Shown: positions 1 through 7,826 of the stretch, piece by piece
Position numbering within the stretch: position 1 is the first letter of the stretch
How the letters are laid out: the number at the start of each line of letters is the position of its first letter
NCBI GenBank assembly: GCA_047637355.1
Contig: JBLIKA010000069.1
Coordinates: 1-19,035 of the forward strand
DNA length: 19,035 nucleotides
Source of the DNA: Glaciecola sp047637355
GTDB lineage: Bacteria; Pseudomonadota; Gammaproteobacteria; Enterobacterales; Alteromonadaceae
Direction of reading: 5' to 3'
The notes under the pieces: generated by a model
The model's input: the letters and a program-made list of their open reading frames with translations, nothing else
What the model was told of the DNA's origin: nothing
The model's database searches: none
Program-made: the position numbers and the translations under genes

Positions 1-11
1 AAATCGTGTGA

Positions 12-30
12 TACTGTACAGTACAGTACT
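12..30. promoter_or_regulatory. Overlapping palindromes, candidate operator of the efflux operon
   Basis: Positions 12-23 read TACTGTACAGTA, a perfect 12-bp palindrome. The unit GTACA/AGTAC then repeats, so 20-30 (AGTACAGTACT) forms a second near-palindrome with one central base. Stacked palindromes about 160 bp before an adaptor/RND operon are typical of TetR-type repressor operators, and such regulators are often encoded divergently next to the pump. The left neighbour is outside the window, so the regulator is inferred. The spacing does not fit a LexA box. Confidence 0.4.
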
Positions 31-68
31 TAAAATGTATAGAAACAATTAATATAAAGCCTTTACTA

Positions 69-80
69 AAAGCTAGCTTT
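69..80. promoter_or_regulatory. Perfect 12-bp palindrome upstream of efflux operon
   Basis: AAAGCTAGCTTT is its own reverse complement. It lies 57 bp centre to centre from the palindrome at 12-23 and about 110 bp before the adaptor start. It could be a second protein-binding site or chance in AT-rich DNA. I could not find a convincing -35/-10 pair between 30 and 150, so the promoter position is not assigned. Confidence 0.25.
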
Positions 81-154
81 AAACATCACTAGATAATGCC
101 ACCGTGTAATGCATAAAGACGATATACGTCGCAGTCATTAATCGATATTAAATA

Positions 155-181
155 AATAAAGCTGCTGCTTTATTGGAAGGA
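155..181 (+). promoter_or_regulatory. Leader hairpin abutting the ribosome binding site
   Basis: AATAAAGC (155-162) and GCTTTATT (167-174) form a perfect 8-bp stem with a TGCT loop. The Shine-Dalgarno sequence GGAAGGA (175-181) begins at the very next base, and the ATG follows at 188. This Shine-Dalgarno fixes the adaptor start at 188 rather than at the upstream TTG at 173, which lies inside the stem. A stem next to the ribosome site could tune translation. There is no T-run, so it is not a terminator. Confidence 0.4.
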
Positions 182-187
182 AAAATA

Positions 188-1420
188 ATGCGTTTTAGAC
201 AAATAGCCCCGTTTGTAGTTATCACCATTGTTATGTTGAGTGCATGTTCAGGTTCTAAAGAAAATATGCCGCAAAGCGACGACATTAAAAATCAGCCTCC
301 TAAAAAAGTGTGGACGACAACATTATTAGCGGCATCCGATGGAGTGAAAAGACACTTAACGGGGACTATTCAAGCCGCAGACGCTGTATCAATTTCATTT
401 GAAGTAACGGGCGTTATTTCTAAAATGCATGTGGACTTGGGGCAATCTTTTAATAAAGGTGACGTACTTGCTGAGTTAGATAACGCGGTGTATTTATTGG
501 CAGTTCAGCAGAGTAAAAGTATTTTAGGTGAAGCCACTGCAGCATTATTGGACTTAAAGCAAACGTTTGAAAGAAACAAATCACTTAGACAACAAGGTCT
601 GATATCACAAGCCTCATTCGACAACGCGCTAGCCAACTTTGATATTGCAGAACAACGCACAGAAGTAGCGGAGAGTTCGCTAGCCATCGCAAAAGAAAAC
701 TTATCAGACACCGTACTTGTGGCTCCTTACTCGGGACGTGTTTCAGCACGTTTTGTTGAACCTTCGCAACAAGTCAGTCCAGGCACACCGGTAATTAGCA
801 TTCAAGGTAATGCAAACCTAGAGGTGAACGCTGCGATACCTGAAGGTTTGATCAGTAAAGTTGCGCTACTTGATCAAGTGAAGGTCATTGTACCGTCACT
901 TAGTGCCTCAAAAACGTATCCTGCAACGCTCACCGAAATTGGAGCGCAAGCGTCTATTGCAAATGCGTTTCCAATTACTATTACGTTAAATGACAATCAC
1001 ATTGGTTTTTATCCAGGTATGTCCGCTGAAATAATTTTGTCGGTCAGCAGTTTATTCACAAGTGACCGCTATTTTGAGGTTCCCTTCAGCGCTTTCACCA
1101 CAGACAAATCAGGCCCCTATTTATACTTCGTCGAAATTCAAGGCGCACTGCCAACCGATAACAAAACACAAGAAAATATAGCTAACAAGGACACACCTGT
1201 TCAGACCAAGAGCACAAGGTTAGAAGTAACCGCCATCGCAAAGAAACACTATATTGAAATTCTTGAATTGAAACCTGAGACCGTAATTATTAGATTCAAG
1301 CAACAACCCGATAGCGCCCTACTTGCTGAATCAAGAATAGTAAAAACTGGCCTTGATTTTTTAAGGCCCGATCAAGCTATTTCAGTTGTTGAGACCTCTA
1401 CCCGAATATATAACCAATAG
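188..1420 (+). CDS. RND efflux membrane-fusion (adaptor) lipoprotein
   Basis: A 410-aa periplasmic adaptor of the HlyD/AcrA class that should link the RND permease encoded next to it to an outer-membrane channel. The N-terminus is a lipoprotein signal: hydrophobic residues about 7-19 ending in the lipobox LSAC, with Cys20 as the acylated residue. Next come the first lipoyl-like half (about 65-100, with the VTGVISKMHVDLGQSFNKGD pattern), a helical hairpin (about 100-175), the second lipoyl half (VLVAPYSGRV, about 177-210), a beta-barrel region and a C-terminal membrane-proximal domain. A polar stretch at about 315-345 looks like a lineage-specific insertion. The ATG at 188 is chosen because GGAAGGA sits 6 nt upstream. 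Only 11 nt separate its stop from the permease start, so the two are co-transcribed. The substrate cannot be read from the sequence. Confidence 0.9.
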   Translation: MRFRQIAPFVVITIVMLSACSGSKENMPQSDDIKNQPPKKVWTTTLLAASDGVKRHLTGTIQAADAVSISFEVTGVISKMHVDLGQSFNKGDVLAELDNAVYLLAVQQSKSILGEATAALLDLKQTFERNKSLRQQGLISQASFDNALANFDIAEQRTEVAESSLAIAKENLSDTVLVAPYSGRVSARFVEPSQQVSPGTPVISIQGNANLEVNAAIPEGLISKVALLDQVKVIVPSLSASKTYPATLTEIGAQASIANAFPITITLNDNHIGFYPGMSAEIILSVSSLFTSDRYFEVPFSAFTTDKSGPYLYFVEIQGALPTDNKTQENIANKDTPVQTKSTRLEVTAIAKKHYIEILELKPETVIIRFKQQPDSALLAESRIVKTGLDFLRPDQAISVVETSTRIYNQ

Positions 1421-1431
1421 AGGTACTGAAA

Positions 1432-4400
1432 ATGAATTTATCTGATATTGGTTTAACCTATAACCGACTAGTAATGACCGTCGTATTATCGTTAATGTTG
1501 TTTGGTGGCATTAGTTACTTTTCGCTACCAGCACAAGAAGACCCTGCCATAAAAGTTCGGGAGGCTGTCATTACAACTCACTTTCCTGGTATGCCCGCTG
1601 AGAAGATAGAACTTTTGATCACCAAAACAGTTGAAGAAGGCGTTCGTAATGTCGATGAGGTCAAGGAAATCCGCTCAATTTCCATGCCCGGCACATCCGT
1701 CGTTTATGTGGCTTTATATGACCGTTATTACGACCTCGACCAAATTTGGGATAAAGTTCGAAACGAATTAGAGAAAGTAAAAAATGAATTACCGGAGGGA
1801 ACCCCAGCCCATTTCATTAATGATAACTTTGGCGATGTTGCAATATTAACCGTCGCTCTGCAGGCCGATGAAGGCATTCTAATGGGCGACATGTTTGACA
1901 TGGCGCAACATGCTCGTGACATGATGTACACCGTAAATGGCACTCAATCGGTCAACATTCTAGGTGCGCAACAAGAAAATATTGTAATTGAAGTTTCTGA
2001 CGTTAAAGCGGCCCAACTCGGTGTATCTCCTACTCAGTTACTTGATACATTGCAGCAACAAAATGTTATTCGCTCCGGCGGCATAATCAACTTAAACGGG
2101 AAGAGTTTTAATATTGTTCCTAGTGGCGACTTCACCAGCATTCAGTCAATCAAAGAAGTCATTTTTACGCTACCTAACACCAACAACTCAATACGCTTGG
2201 AAGATATCGCAACGGTATACAGGAGTATTCAAACGCCTGAGTCTCAAACTGCTTATTTTAATGGTGAACGCGCAATTGTATTGGCAGTAGCTAAAAATGA
2301 CCGCTTTAGCGTGACCGAATATACGCCTCGCTTAGAAGAAATGCTGCGGACCTTAGAACAACAGATGCCTGCCGGTATAAGCCTCAACGTCATTACTCGA
2401 CAAGCAGACCAAGTAAATGCTGCGGTAGACGGTGTGTCAATAAACGTCATCCAAACCCTAGCCATTGTGCTCGGCGTTGTCATTCTCTTCCTTGGCTTTC
2501 GTATTGGGCTAATTGTAGGGGCAATAGTACCTGCAGTTATCTTAATTGTGCTCGCGGTGCTTAATTTTAATAATATGGCACTTGAACGTATGAGCTTAGC
2601 AACACTTATCATTTCACTTGGTTTACTTGTCGATAATGGGATTGTAGTTGCGGAAGACTTCAAACGACGACTAGAAAAGGGTGAAAAACGTCGCGAAATC
2701 GTGTCTGCAATAGGCCGTACACTAGCGATTCCGCTACTTACCTCCTCTGCCACAACCATGCTGGTATTCTTGCCCCTAATGCTAGCTGAGAGCAGCTCTG
2801 GTGAATACACTCGTTCTGTATCAATCGTGATCATTTATTCACTTTTTACTTCTTGGCTACTATCCCTCATGGTTACGCCTTATTTGTGCTACCTATTTAT
2901 TAAAGATACAGAGGTCAAGAAGTCCGGGTTACAAGCCAAAGTAGCCAACTTCTTTGATCTTATAAACCCATTGTACAAAGCGCTTTTATATTTTGTATTG
3001 AAATATCGAGCTTTCACTATGACACTGACCGTTCTTCTTTTCCTAGCTGCAGGACTTGCAATGAGCACCGTTCCTGTTAAATTTTTCCCGGATTCAGATC
3101 GAGCTCAAGTATTAGCATATATTGATTTACCCGCGGGCTCTTCAATGCATGAAACTGAAGCTGTATTAGAAATCGTATTTGCCCTTCTCGACAATAAAGA
3201 ACGTTACCCTCATGTGGATAATTACGCAGCTTATGGCGGTTTCGGGGGCCCCAGATTTGTATTGTCACTCACTCCTATTACGCCAGAATCCAGTAAAGCC
3301 TTTGTCATGCTTAACCTCAAGGATAAAAAGTACCAAGATGGAACAATGAAAAAGCTTCGGGAGGACTTTGCTAGTGGTTTCCCTATGGTAAATGCGCGTG
3401 TTACTAAAATGTTTTTGGGCCCGTCTGACTCAAATAAAATTGATGTGCAGGTTATCGGTCCTGACAAAGATTATATTTATAATACAGCACTAGAGATTCA
3501 AGAGATTTTCCGAAATTTGGAGGGGACTGTTGAAATTAAAAATGACTGGGAAAATAAAATAACTCAGGTTGATGTACAAATTGATCAGGCTAGAGCTAAA
3601 CGTGCTGGTGTCACTTCCGCCGATGTAGCAAGGTCGTTAGAAACATTTTTTTCAGGCACCGTAGTGTCAGAGTTTAGAGACGGTGATGATTTAATCCCCA
3701 TCATTATTCGAGGCAAAGCCGAGGATAGGTATGACATCAGTCGTATTTATGGTATCAACGTTTATGCCGCTTCAAGAGATGTAAACGTGCCATTGGAACA
3801 AGTTGCTGACATTAGTTTTAGTCCGCAATACGCAAGAATCGCTCGCGAAAATTTATTCAGAACGGTTACCATTGAAGCCAAAAACTTGAATATGACGGCT
3901 GAAGATATGGTGCCAATTTTAGAACCTGAACTTGATAAACTCAGGGCTAAATTACCGCCCGCTCATCGCATTGAATTTGACGGTGTGGTGAAAGATTCAA
4001 AAGAATCTCAGGCATCTCTTAACGCTAATTTACCACTATGTTTAGCAGTAGTAATGCTGGTACTAATAGCTCAGTTCAATTCGCTGCGTCGTGCCAGCAT
4101 CGTTATTCTGACCGTACCTCTTATTTTAATAGGGGCGGTTATTGGCCTACTAGTTGTGCAAGTAAACTTTGGGTTTATGGTCATTTTGGGTTTATATGCA
4201 TTGGCCGGGATTATTGTTAACAACGCCATTGTATTGATCGACAGAATAGATATAGAACGTAAGGAAATTGAGGATCAATACGAAGCGCTGGTCCAAGCGT
4301 GTCTGCGCAGGTTACGTCCTATCGTAATGTCTACAGTGACGACCATTCTCGGCCTATTACCTTTAATTATTAGTCAAGACGCTCTGTTTTTCGGAATGGC

Positions 4401-4509
4401 AACTGCATTGGCATTTGGCTTGGCCATTGGCACATTGTTAACTTTAGGTGTTGTACCTGTTCTTTACAGTCTATTCTTCAATATCAAAAAGGAGGCTGAG
4501 CTAAAATAG
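1432..4509 (+). CDS. RND-family efflux permease
   Basis: A 1025-aa inner-membrane proton/drug antiporter of the AcrB-like RND superfamily, the usual length for the family. It shows the duplicated layout: TM1 near the N-terminus (about 12-32), a large periplasmic loop, TM2-6 (about 335-485), TM7 (about 527-547), a second periplasmic loop and TM8-12 (about 865-1015). In TM4 the motif is GLLVDNGIVVAED, so Asp401 matches AcrB Asp407 while the second acid (AcrB Asp408) is Asn402. In TM10 the motif is GIIVNNAIVLID, so Asn930 stands where AcrB has Lys940. Several non-HAE1 RND branches carry such variants, so this is probably a functional pump of another subfamily; substrate unknown. A GAGGT Shine-Dalgarno overlaps the adaptor stop. 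Its 3' end overlaps convergent mutT by 26 bp. Confidence 0.95.
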   Translation: MNLSDIGLTYNRLVMTVVLSLMLFGGISYFSLPAQEDPAIKVREAVITTHFPGMPAEKIELLITKTVEEGVRNVDEVKEIRSISMPGTSVVYVALYDRYYDLDQIWDKVRNELEKVKNELPEGTPAHFINDNFGDVAILTVALQADEGILMGDMFDMAQHARDMMYTVNGTQSVNILGAQQENIVIEVSDVKAAQLGVSPTQLLDTLQQQNVIRSGGIINLNGKSFNIVPSGDFTSIQSIKEVIFTLPNTNNSIRLEDIATVYRSIQTPESQTAYFNGERAIVLAVAKNDRFSVTEYTPRLEEMLRTLEQQMPAGISLNVITRQADQVNAAVDGVSINVIQTLAIVLGVVILFLGFRIGLIVGAIVPAVILIVLAVLNFNNMALERMSLATLIISLGLLVDNGIVVAEDFKRRLEKGEKRREIVSAIGRTLAIPLLTSSATTMLVFLPLMLAESSSGEYTRSVSIVIIYSLFTSWLLSLMVTPYLCYLFIKDTEVKKSGLQAKVANFFDLINPLYKALLYFVLKYRAFTMTLTVLLFLAAGLAMSTVPVKFFPDSDRAQVLAYIDLPAGSSMHETEAVLEIVFALLDNKERYPHVDNYAAYGGFGGPRFVLSLTPITPESSKAFVMLNLKDKKYQDGTMKKLREDFASGFPMVNARVTKMFLGPSDSNKIDVQVIGPDKDYIYNTALEIQEIFRNLEGTVEIKNDWENKITQVDVQIDQARAKRAGVTSADVARSLETFFSGTVVSEFRDGDDLIPIIIRGKAEDRYDISRIYGINVYAASRDVNVPLEQVADISFSPQYARIARENLFRTVTIEAKNLNMTAEDMVPILEPELDKLRAKLPPAHRIEFDGVVKDSKESQASLNANLPLCLAVVMLVLIAQFNSLRRASIVILTVPLILIGAVIGLLVVQVNFGFMVILGLYALAGIIVNNAIVLIDRIDIERKEIEDQYEALVQACLRRLRPIVMSTVTTILGLLPLIISQDALFFGMATALAFGLAIGTLLTLGVVPVLYSLFFNIKKEAELK

Positions 4510-4879
4510 CGTCTACGATAGCAACGTTAGCATCGGGAAAGTCAATACTATTGAGCTCACTGATGTCTGCCCAGCGATGGATCTGGCCCTCTTTTCCAAA
4601 GGGTTCACCAGTGAACTTGTGCACTTGCAAAACTGACAATAGAACACGTTTTTCGGTATATTCATGAGCGATTTCAATCAGTGCAGAAGACGCTGTAATA
4701 CTAATACCTATTTCTTCTTGAAGCTCACGGTTTAGGGCCTCTTCAACAGATTCTCCAGCCTCTACTTTTCCTCCTGGAAATTCCCACTTACAGCCTTGAT
4801 GTTGATGGGCAGCGCGTTTACATATAAAAAAGGTATTATTCCTTCTAACAACACCGACAGCTACATGGACTTGCTTCAT
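4484..4879 (-). CDS. mutT: 8-oxo-dGTP diphosphatase MutT (Nudix hydrolase)
   Basis: A 131-aa Nudix enzyme (E. coli MutT is 129 aa) that hydrolyses 8-oxo-dGTP to the monophosphate and so prevents A:T to C:G mutations. The complete Nudix box runs from Gly37 to Ile59 and fits GX5EX7REUXEEXGU, including RELQEEIGI with the metal-binding glutamates. The ATG at 4879 is preferred because AGGTGG ends 5 nt upstream; a GTG at 4888 in the same frame lies inside that Shine-Dalgarno. mutT follows secA as in E. coli, which supports true MutT over another Nudix enzyme. A hairpin with a T-run separates it from secA, so expression may rely on read-through. Its last 26 bp are antisense to the RND permease end. 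Confidence 0.92.
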   Translation of the reverse strand: MKQVHVAVGVVRRNNTFFICKRAAHQHQGCKWEFPGGKVEAGESVEEALNRELQEEIGISITASSALIEIAHEYTEKRVLLSVLQVHKFTGEPFGKEGQIHRWADISELNSIDFPDANVAIVDAILAQPPF

Positions 4880-4897
4880 TACTACCACCTAATATGC

Positions 4898-4937
4898 AAA
4901 AAAACAGCCTTCAATGATTAGATTGAAAGACTGTTTT
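4898..4937 (-). terminator. Rho-independent terminator downstream of secA, possibly bidirectional
   Basis: On the - strand, 4937-4922 pairs with 4915-4901 around the 6-nt loop 4921-4916. The stem is about 14 bp with one mismatch and one bulge, and seven T follow (complement of A 4898-4904). It begins about 30 nt after the secA stop and ends just before the mutT Shine-Dalgarno. On the + strand the stem ends in TTTT (4934-4937), so it might also stop transcripts arriving from the efflux operon. Confidence 0.75.
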
Positions 4938-4966
4938 AAAATTAATCCAATGTCAGTTAGGGTTTG

Positions 4967-7666
4967 TTAAGACAGTTTACCATGACATTGTTTATACTTT
5001 TTACCAGAGCCACAAGGGCATGCGTCATTGCGGCCTACTTTAGGACCTGAACGCTGAACAGATGCTGGTTTTTCTTGAGCATCAGGTTCTGTCACCGACT
5101 TGTGTTCAAACTTCTTTTCAACTTCAGCTGCACGGCGCTGCGCATCTACTGCTTCTACGTCAGACTGCTGTTGCACTTGCACCCGACTTAAAATGCTTAT
5201 TACATCAACTTTCAGCGTATCTAACATTTGTGAAAATAACTCGAAGGACTCACGTTTATATTCTTGCTTCGGATTTTTTTGAGCGTAACCGCGCAAATGA
5301 ATACCTTGGCGTAAATGGTCCATTGCAGCCAAATGTTCTTTCCATAAGCTATCCACGCTTTGCAGCATGACTGCTTTCTCAAAGTTACGAATAACATCTG
5401 CACCTACCGTTTTTTCCTTTAACTCATAGGATTTTACGACTTCTTCGTAGATGCGCTCTCGAACTGTTTCTTCAAATAACTTATCGTCATTATCAAGCCA
5501 TTCTTGAACTGGTAACTCGAGTGCAAAATCACTTTTAAGACGCTCTTCCAAACTTTTAACATCCCACATCTCGTCTAGCGATTGTGGTGGTATATATTGG
5601 TTAATAACCTCTGTTACGACATCTTTTCTAATGTTAGCGATCATTGAGCCAATGTTACCGTCGTCTAATAATTGGTTTCGTTGCTCATAAATAACACCGC
5701 GTTGGTCATTCGCTACATCGTCATATTCAAGTAATGATTTACGAATATCGAAGTTGCGACCTTCTACTTTACGTTGTGCATTTTCAATAGCACGCGATAC
5801 CCACGGATGTTCAATTGATTCGCCTTTTTCCATTCCTAGGCGCTTCATCATATTGCCCATTTTTTCAGAAGCAAATATACGCATTAAGGCGTCATCCAGT
5901 GACAGATAGAAACGTGAGGAACCGGCATCACCCTGACGACCCGAGCGGCCGCGCAACTGGTTATCAATTCGGCGCGACTCGTGGCGCTCAGTACCAATGA
6001 TATGCAAACCACCAGATACTAACACAGCGTCATGGCGCTTCTGCCACTCAGCTTTTAAATTGTCGAGTTGTTTCTCCGTTGGATTTTTTAACTTCTCAAC
6101 TTCAGCCTGCAAGTTGCCACCCAACACAATATCAGTGCCACGGCCCGCCATGTTAGTTGCAATAGTTACTTGCCCTGGCATACCAGCATTTGCAACGATA
6201 TCGGCTTCGTGTTCATGGAATTTTGCGTTAAGTACTTTATGCTCAATTTTTGCTTTCTTTAATATATTAGAAAGCAATTCAGAATTTTCAATTGATACCG
6301 TACCAACAAGCGTTGGTTGACCGCGTTTAACGCAACTCAAGATGTCCTGTACAATGGCATCATACTTTTCTTCAGTGGTAAGGTATATTTTGTCCGCTCT
6401 ATCATCACGAACCATTGGTTGATTTGTAGGGATAACAACGGTTTCTAAGCCATAAATGGATTGAAACTCAAAGGCTTCTGTATCAGCAGTACCTGTCATA
6501 CCTGATAGCTTGTCATAAATCCGGAAATAGTTTTGGAATGTGATTGACGCTAGCGTTTGATTTTCATTCTGGATGTTAACACCTTCTTTCGCTTCAATAG
6601 CTTGGTGTAAACCTTCAGACCAACGACGCCCTTCCATTGTTCGACCTGTATGTTCATCAACAATAATGATTTCATCACCTTTGACAATGTAATCAACATC
6701 TTTCGAGAACAACTTGTGCGCGCGTAATGCGGCATTCACATGGTGTAACAAGGAAATGTTAGCAGCTGCAAAAAGAGACTCTTCTTGGCCCAATATGCCG
6801 TACTTCTGTAATAATTCTTCAACAAATATTTGGCCTGTTTCGGTCAAGTGGATTTGCTTGCCTTTCTCATCGATAGTGTAGTGGCCGTCACCAATATTGT
6901 CTTCTTCATCTTCTTTTTCCTGTTGTTGTAACTCAGGAATAATAAGATTAATTTTTCGATATGCCTCTGAGCTATCTTCGGCCGCACCGGAAATGATAAG
7001 TGGCGTTCTAGCTTCATCAATAAGAATCGAGTCGACCTCATCGATAACCGCAAAATGCAGTCCACGTTGCACACGATCTTGGGGGCTAAACGCCATGTTA
7101 TCGCGAAGATAATCAAAGCCAAATTCGTTATTCGTACCATAAGTAATATCAGCCTGATAGGCACTATTTTTTTCAGCCGCACTTAACCCTGGAATGTTAC
7201 AACCGACAGTTAAGCCTAAAAATTCAAAAAGAGGTCTGCTCCAGTCCGCATCTCGTTTGGCAAGATAGTCATTCACAGTAATAACGTGAACACCTTCGCC
7301 AGATATTGCATTTAAGTAAGAGGGCAGTGTTGATGTGAGGGTTTTACCCTCACCTGTGCGCATTTCAGCAATTTTACCTTGGTGTAAAACTAAGCCGCCT
7401 TTCATTTGCGCATCAAAGTGCCGCATGCCGTAAACGCGTTTACTCGCCTCTCGGACTAAAGCAAAGGCTTGAGCAGCGATATCATCCGTCGACTCGCCTT
7501 TCTCTAGGCGCTCTTTGAATGCGGCTGTTTTACCTTTCAATTCATTATCAGATAGCGCTTCGAATGCTTTCTCGTATCCGTTGATAACAACAACTGTCTT
7601 TTTTAATTTTTTTAGTAAACGGTCGTTACGACTGCCAAATACTTTTTTTAAGGTGCCTGCAAACAT
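4967..7666 (-). CDS. secA: Preprotein translocase ATPase SecA
   Basis: An 899-aa motor ATPase (E. coli 901 aa) that drives secretory proteins through SecYEG. Walker A reads GEGKT at 105-109, giving Lys108 exactly as in E. coli. A DEVD motif follows in VIDEVDSILIDEARTP, then NBD2 motifs such as TNMAGRGTDIVLGG and QLRGRSGRQGD. The C-terminal zinc/SecB-binding tail has Cys883, Cys885, Cys894 and His895. The start at 7666 (MFAGTLKKVFGSRNDR) is chosen because its numbering and N-terminus match the family. An in-frame ATG at 7705 would add 13 residues and lacks a Shine-Dalgarno; the chosen start also has only a weak GGAAA about 10 nt upstream. The gene follows an M23 peptidase rather than secM, and mutT lies beyond a terminator. 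Confidence 0.97.
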   Translation of the reverse strand: MFAGTLKKVFGSRNDRLLKKLKKTVVVINGYEKAFEALSDNELKGKTAAFKERLEKGESTDDIAAQAFALVREASKRVYGMRHFDAQMKGGLVLHQGKIAEMRTGEGKTLTSTLPSYLNAISGEGVHVITVNDYLAKRDADWSRPLFEFLGLTVGCNIPGLSAAEKNSAYQADITYGTNNEFGFDYLRDNMAFSPQDRVQRGLHFAVIDEVDSILIDEARTPLIISGAAEDSSEAYRKINLIIPELQQQEKEDEEDNIGDGHYTIDEKGKQIHLTETGQIFVEELLQKYGILGQEESLFAAANISLLHHVNAALRAHKLFSKDVDYIVKGDEIIIVDEHTGRTMEGRRWSEGLHQAIEAKEGVNIQNENQTLASITFQNYFRIYDKLSGMTGTADTEAFEFQSIYGLETVVIPTNQPMVRDDRADKIYLTTEEKYDAIVQDILSCVKRGQPTLVGTVSIENSELLSNILKKAKIEHKVLNAKFHEHEADIVANAGMPGQVTIATNMAGRGTDIVLGGNLQAEVEKLKNPTEKQLDNLKAEWQKRHDAVLVSGGLHIIGTERHESRRIDNQLRGRSGRQGDAGSSRFYLSLDDALMRIFASEKMGNMMKRLGMEKGESIEHPWVSRAIENAQRKVEGRNFDIRKSLLEYDDVANDQRGVIYEQRNQLLDDGNIGSMIANIRKDVVTEVINQYIPPQSLDEMWDVKSLEERLKSDFALELPVQEWLDNDDKLFEETVRERIYEEVVKSYELKEKTVGADVIRNFEKAVMLQSVDSLWKEHLAAMDHLRQGIHLRGYAQKNPKQEYKRESFELFSQMLDTLKVDVISILSRVQVQQQSDVEAVDAQRRAAEVEKKFEHKSVTEPDAQEKPASVQRSGPKVGRNDACPCGSGKKYKQCHGKLS

Positions 7667-7731
7667 GCTATTTGATTTTCCAAAAATGACTAAAATAAAA
7701 CGCATTACATAATAACAATTATGTGGCGCAT
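7667..7731 (-). promoter_or_regulatory. secA leader with hairpin, mini-ORF and nested start codons
   Basis: On the - strand an 8-codon frame (7731-7705, MRHIIVIM) ends in TAA that overlaps the ATG at 7705 by one base (TAATG). That ATG is in frame with secA and 39 nt upstream of the family start at 7666. A perfect 7-bp stem (7724-7718 with 7713-7707, 4-nt loop) covers the end of the mini-ORF just before the 7705 ATG. No secM-sized gene fits here. A translational control role is inference. Confidence 0.3.
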
Positions 7732-7804
7732 AAACTACATGTACTAGAAAAGCTTAGCACATGACTGAGCTATTATTAATGAGTCAGAGGCTTTATTAGA
7801 CCGG

Positions 7805-7826
7805 AGAAAACTGAAAATCAGTTCTT
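7805..7826 (-). terminator. Weak hairpin just after the M23 peptidase gene
   Basis: On the - strand AACTGA (7823-7818), loop TTT, TCAGTT (7814-7809) is followed by TTCT. The stem starts 3 nt after the stop codon. It is AT-rich and the T-run is short and broken, so it may be a partial terminator or a 3'-end stabiliser. Confidence 0.3.

Noticed and set aside
12..30. Possible LexA (SOS) box
   Set aside because: CTG and CAG are only 7 bp apart, whereas the LexA box needs 10.
2253..2834. 193-codon open frame antisense to the RND permease
   Set aside because: Ser/Thr/Arg/Ile-rich translation with no domain or ribosome site; it is the mirror of a well-conserved permease frame.
4486..4495. Strong Shine-Dalgarno-like AAAAAGGAGG on the + strand
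   Set aside because: It encodes the end of the RND permease and no start codon follows at a suitable distance.
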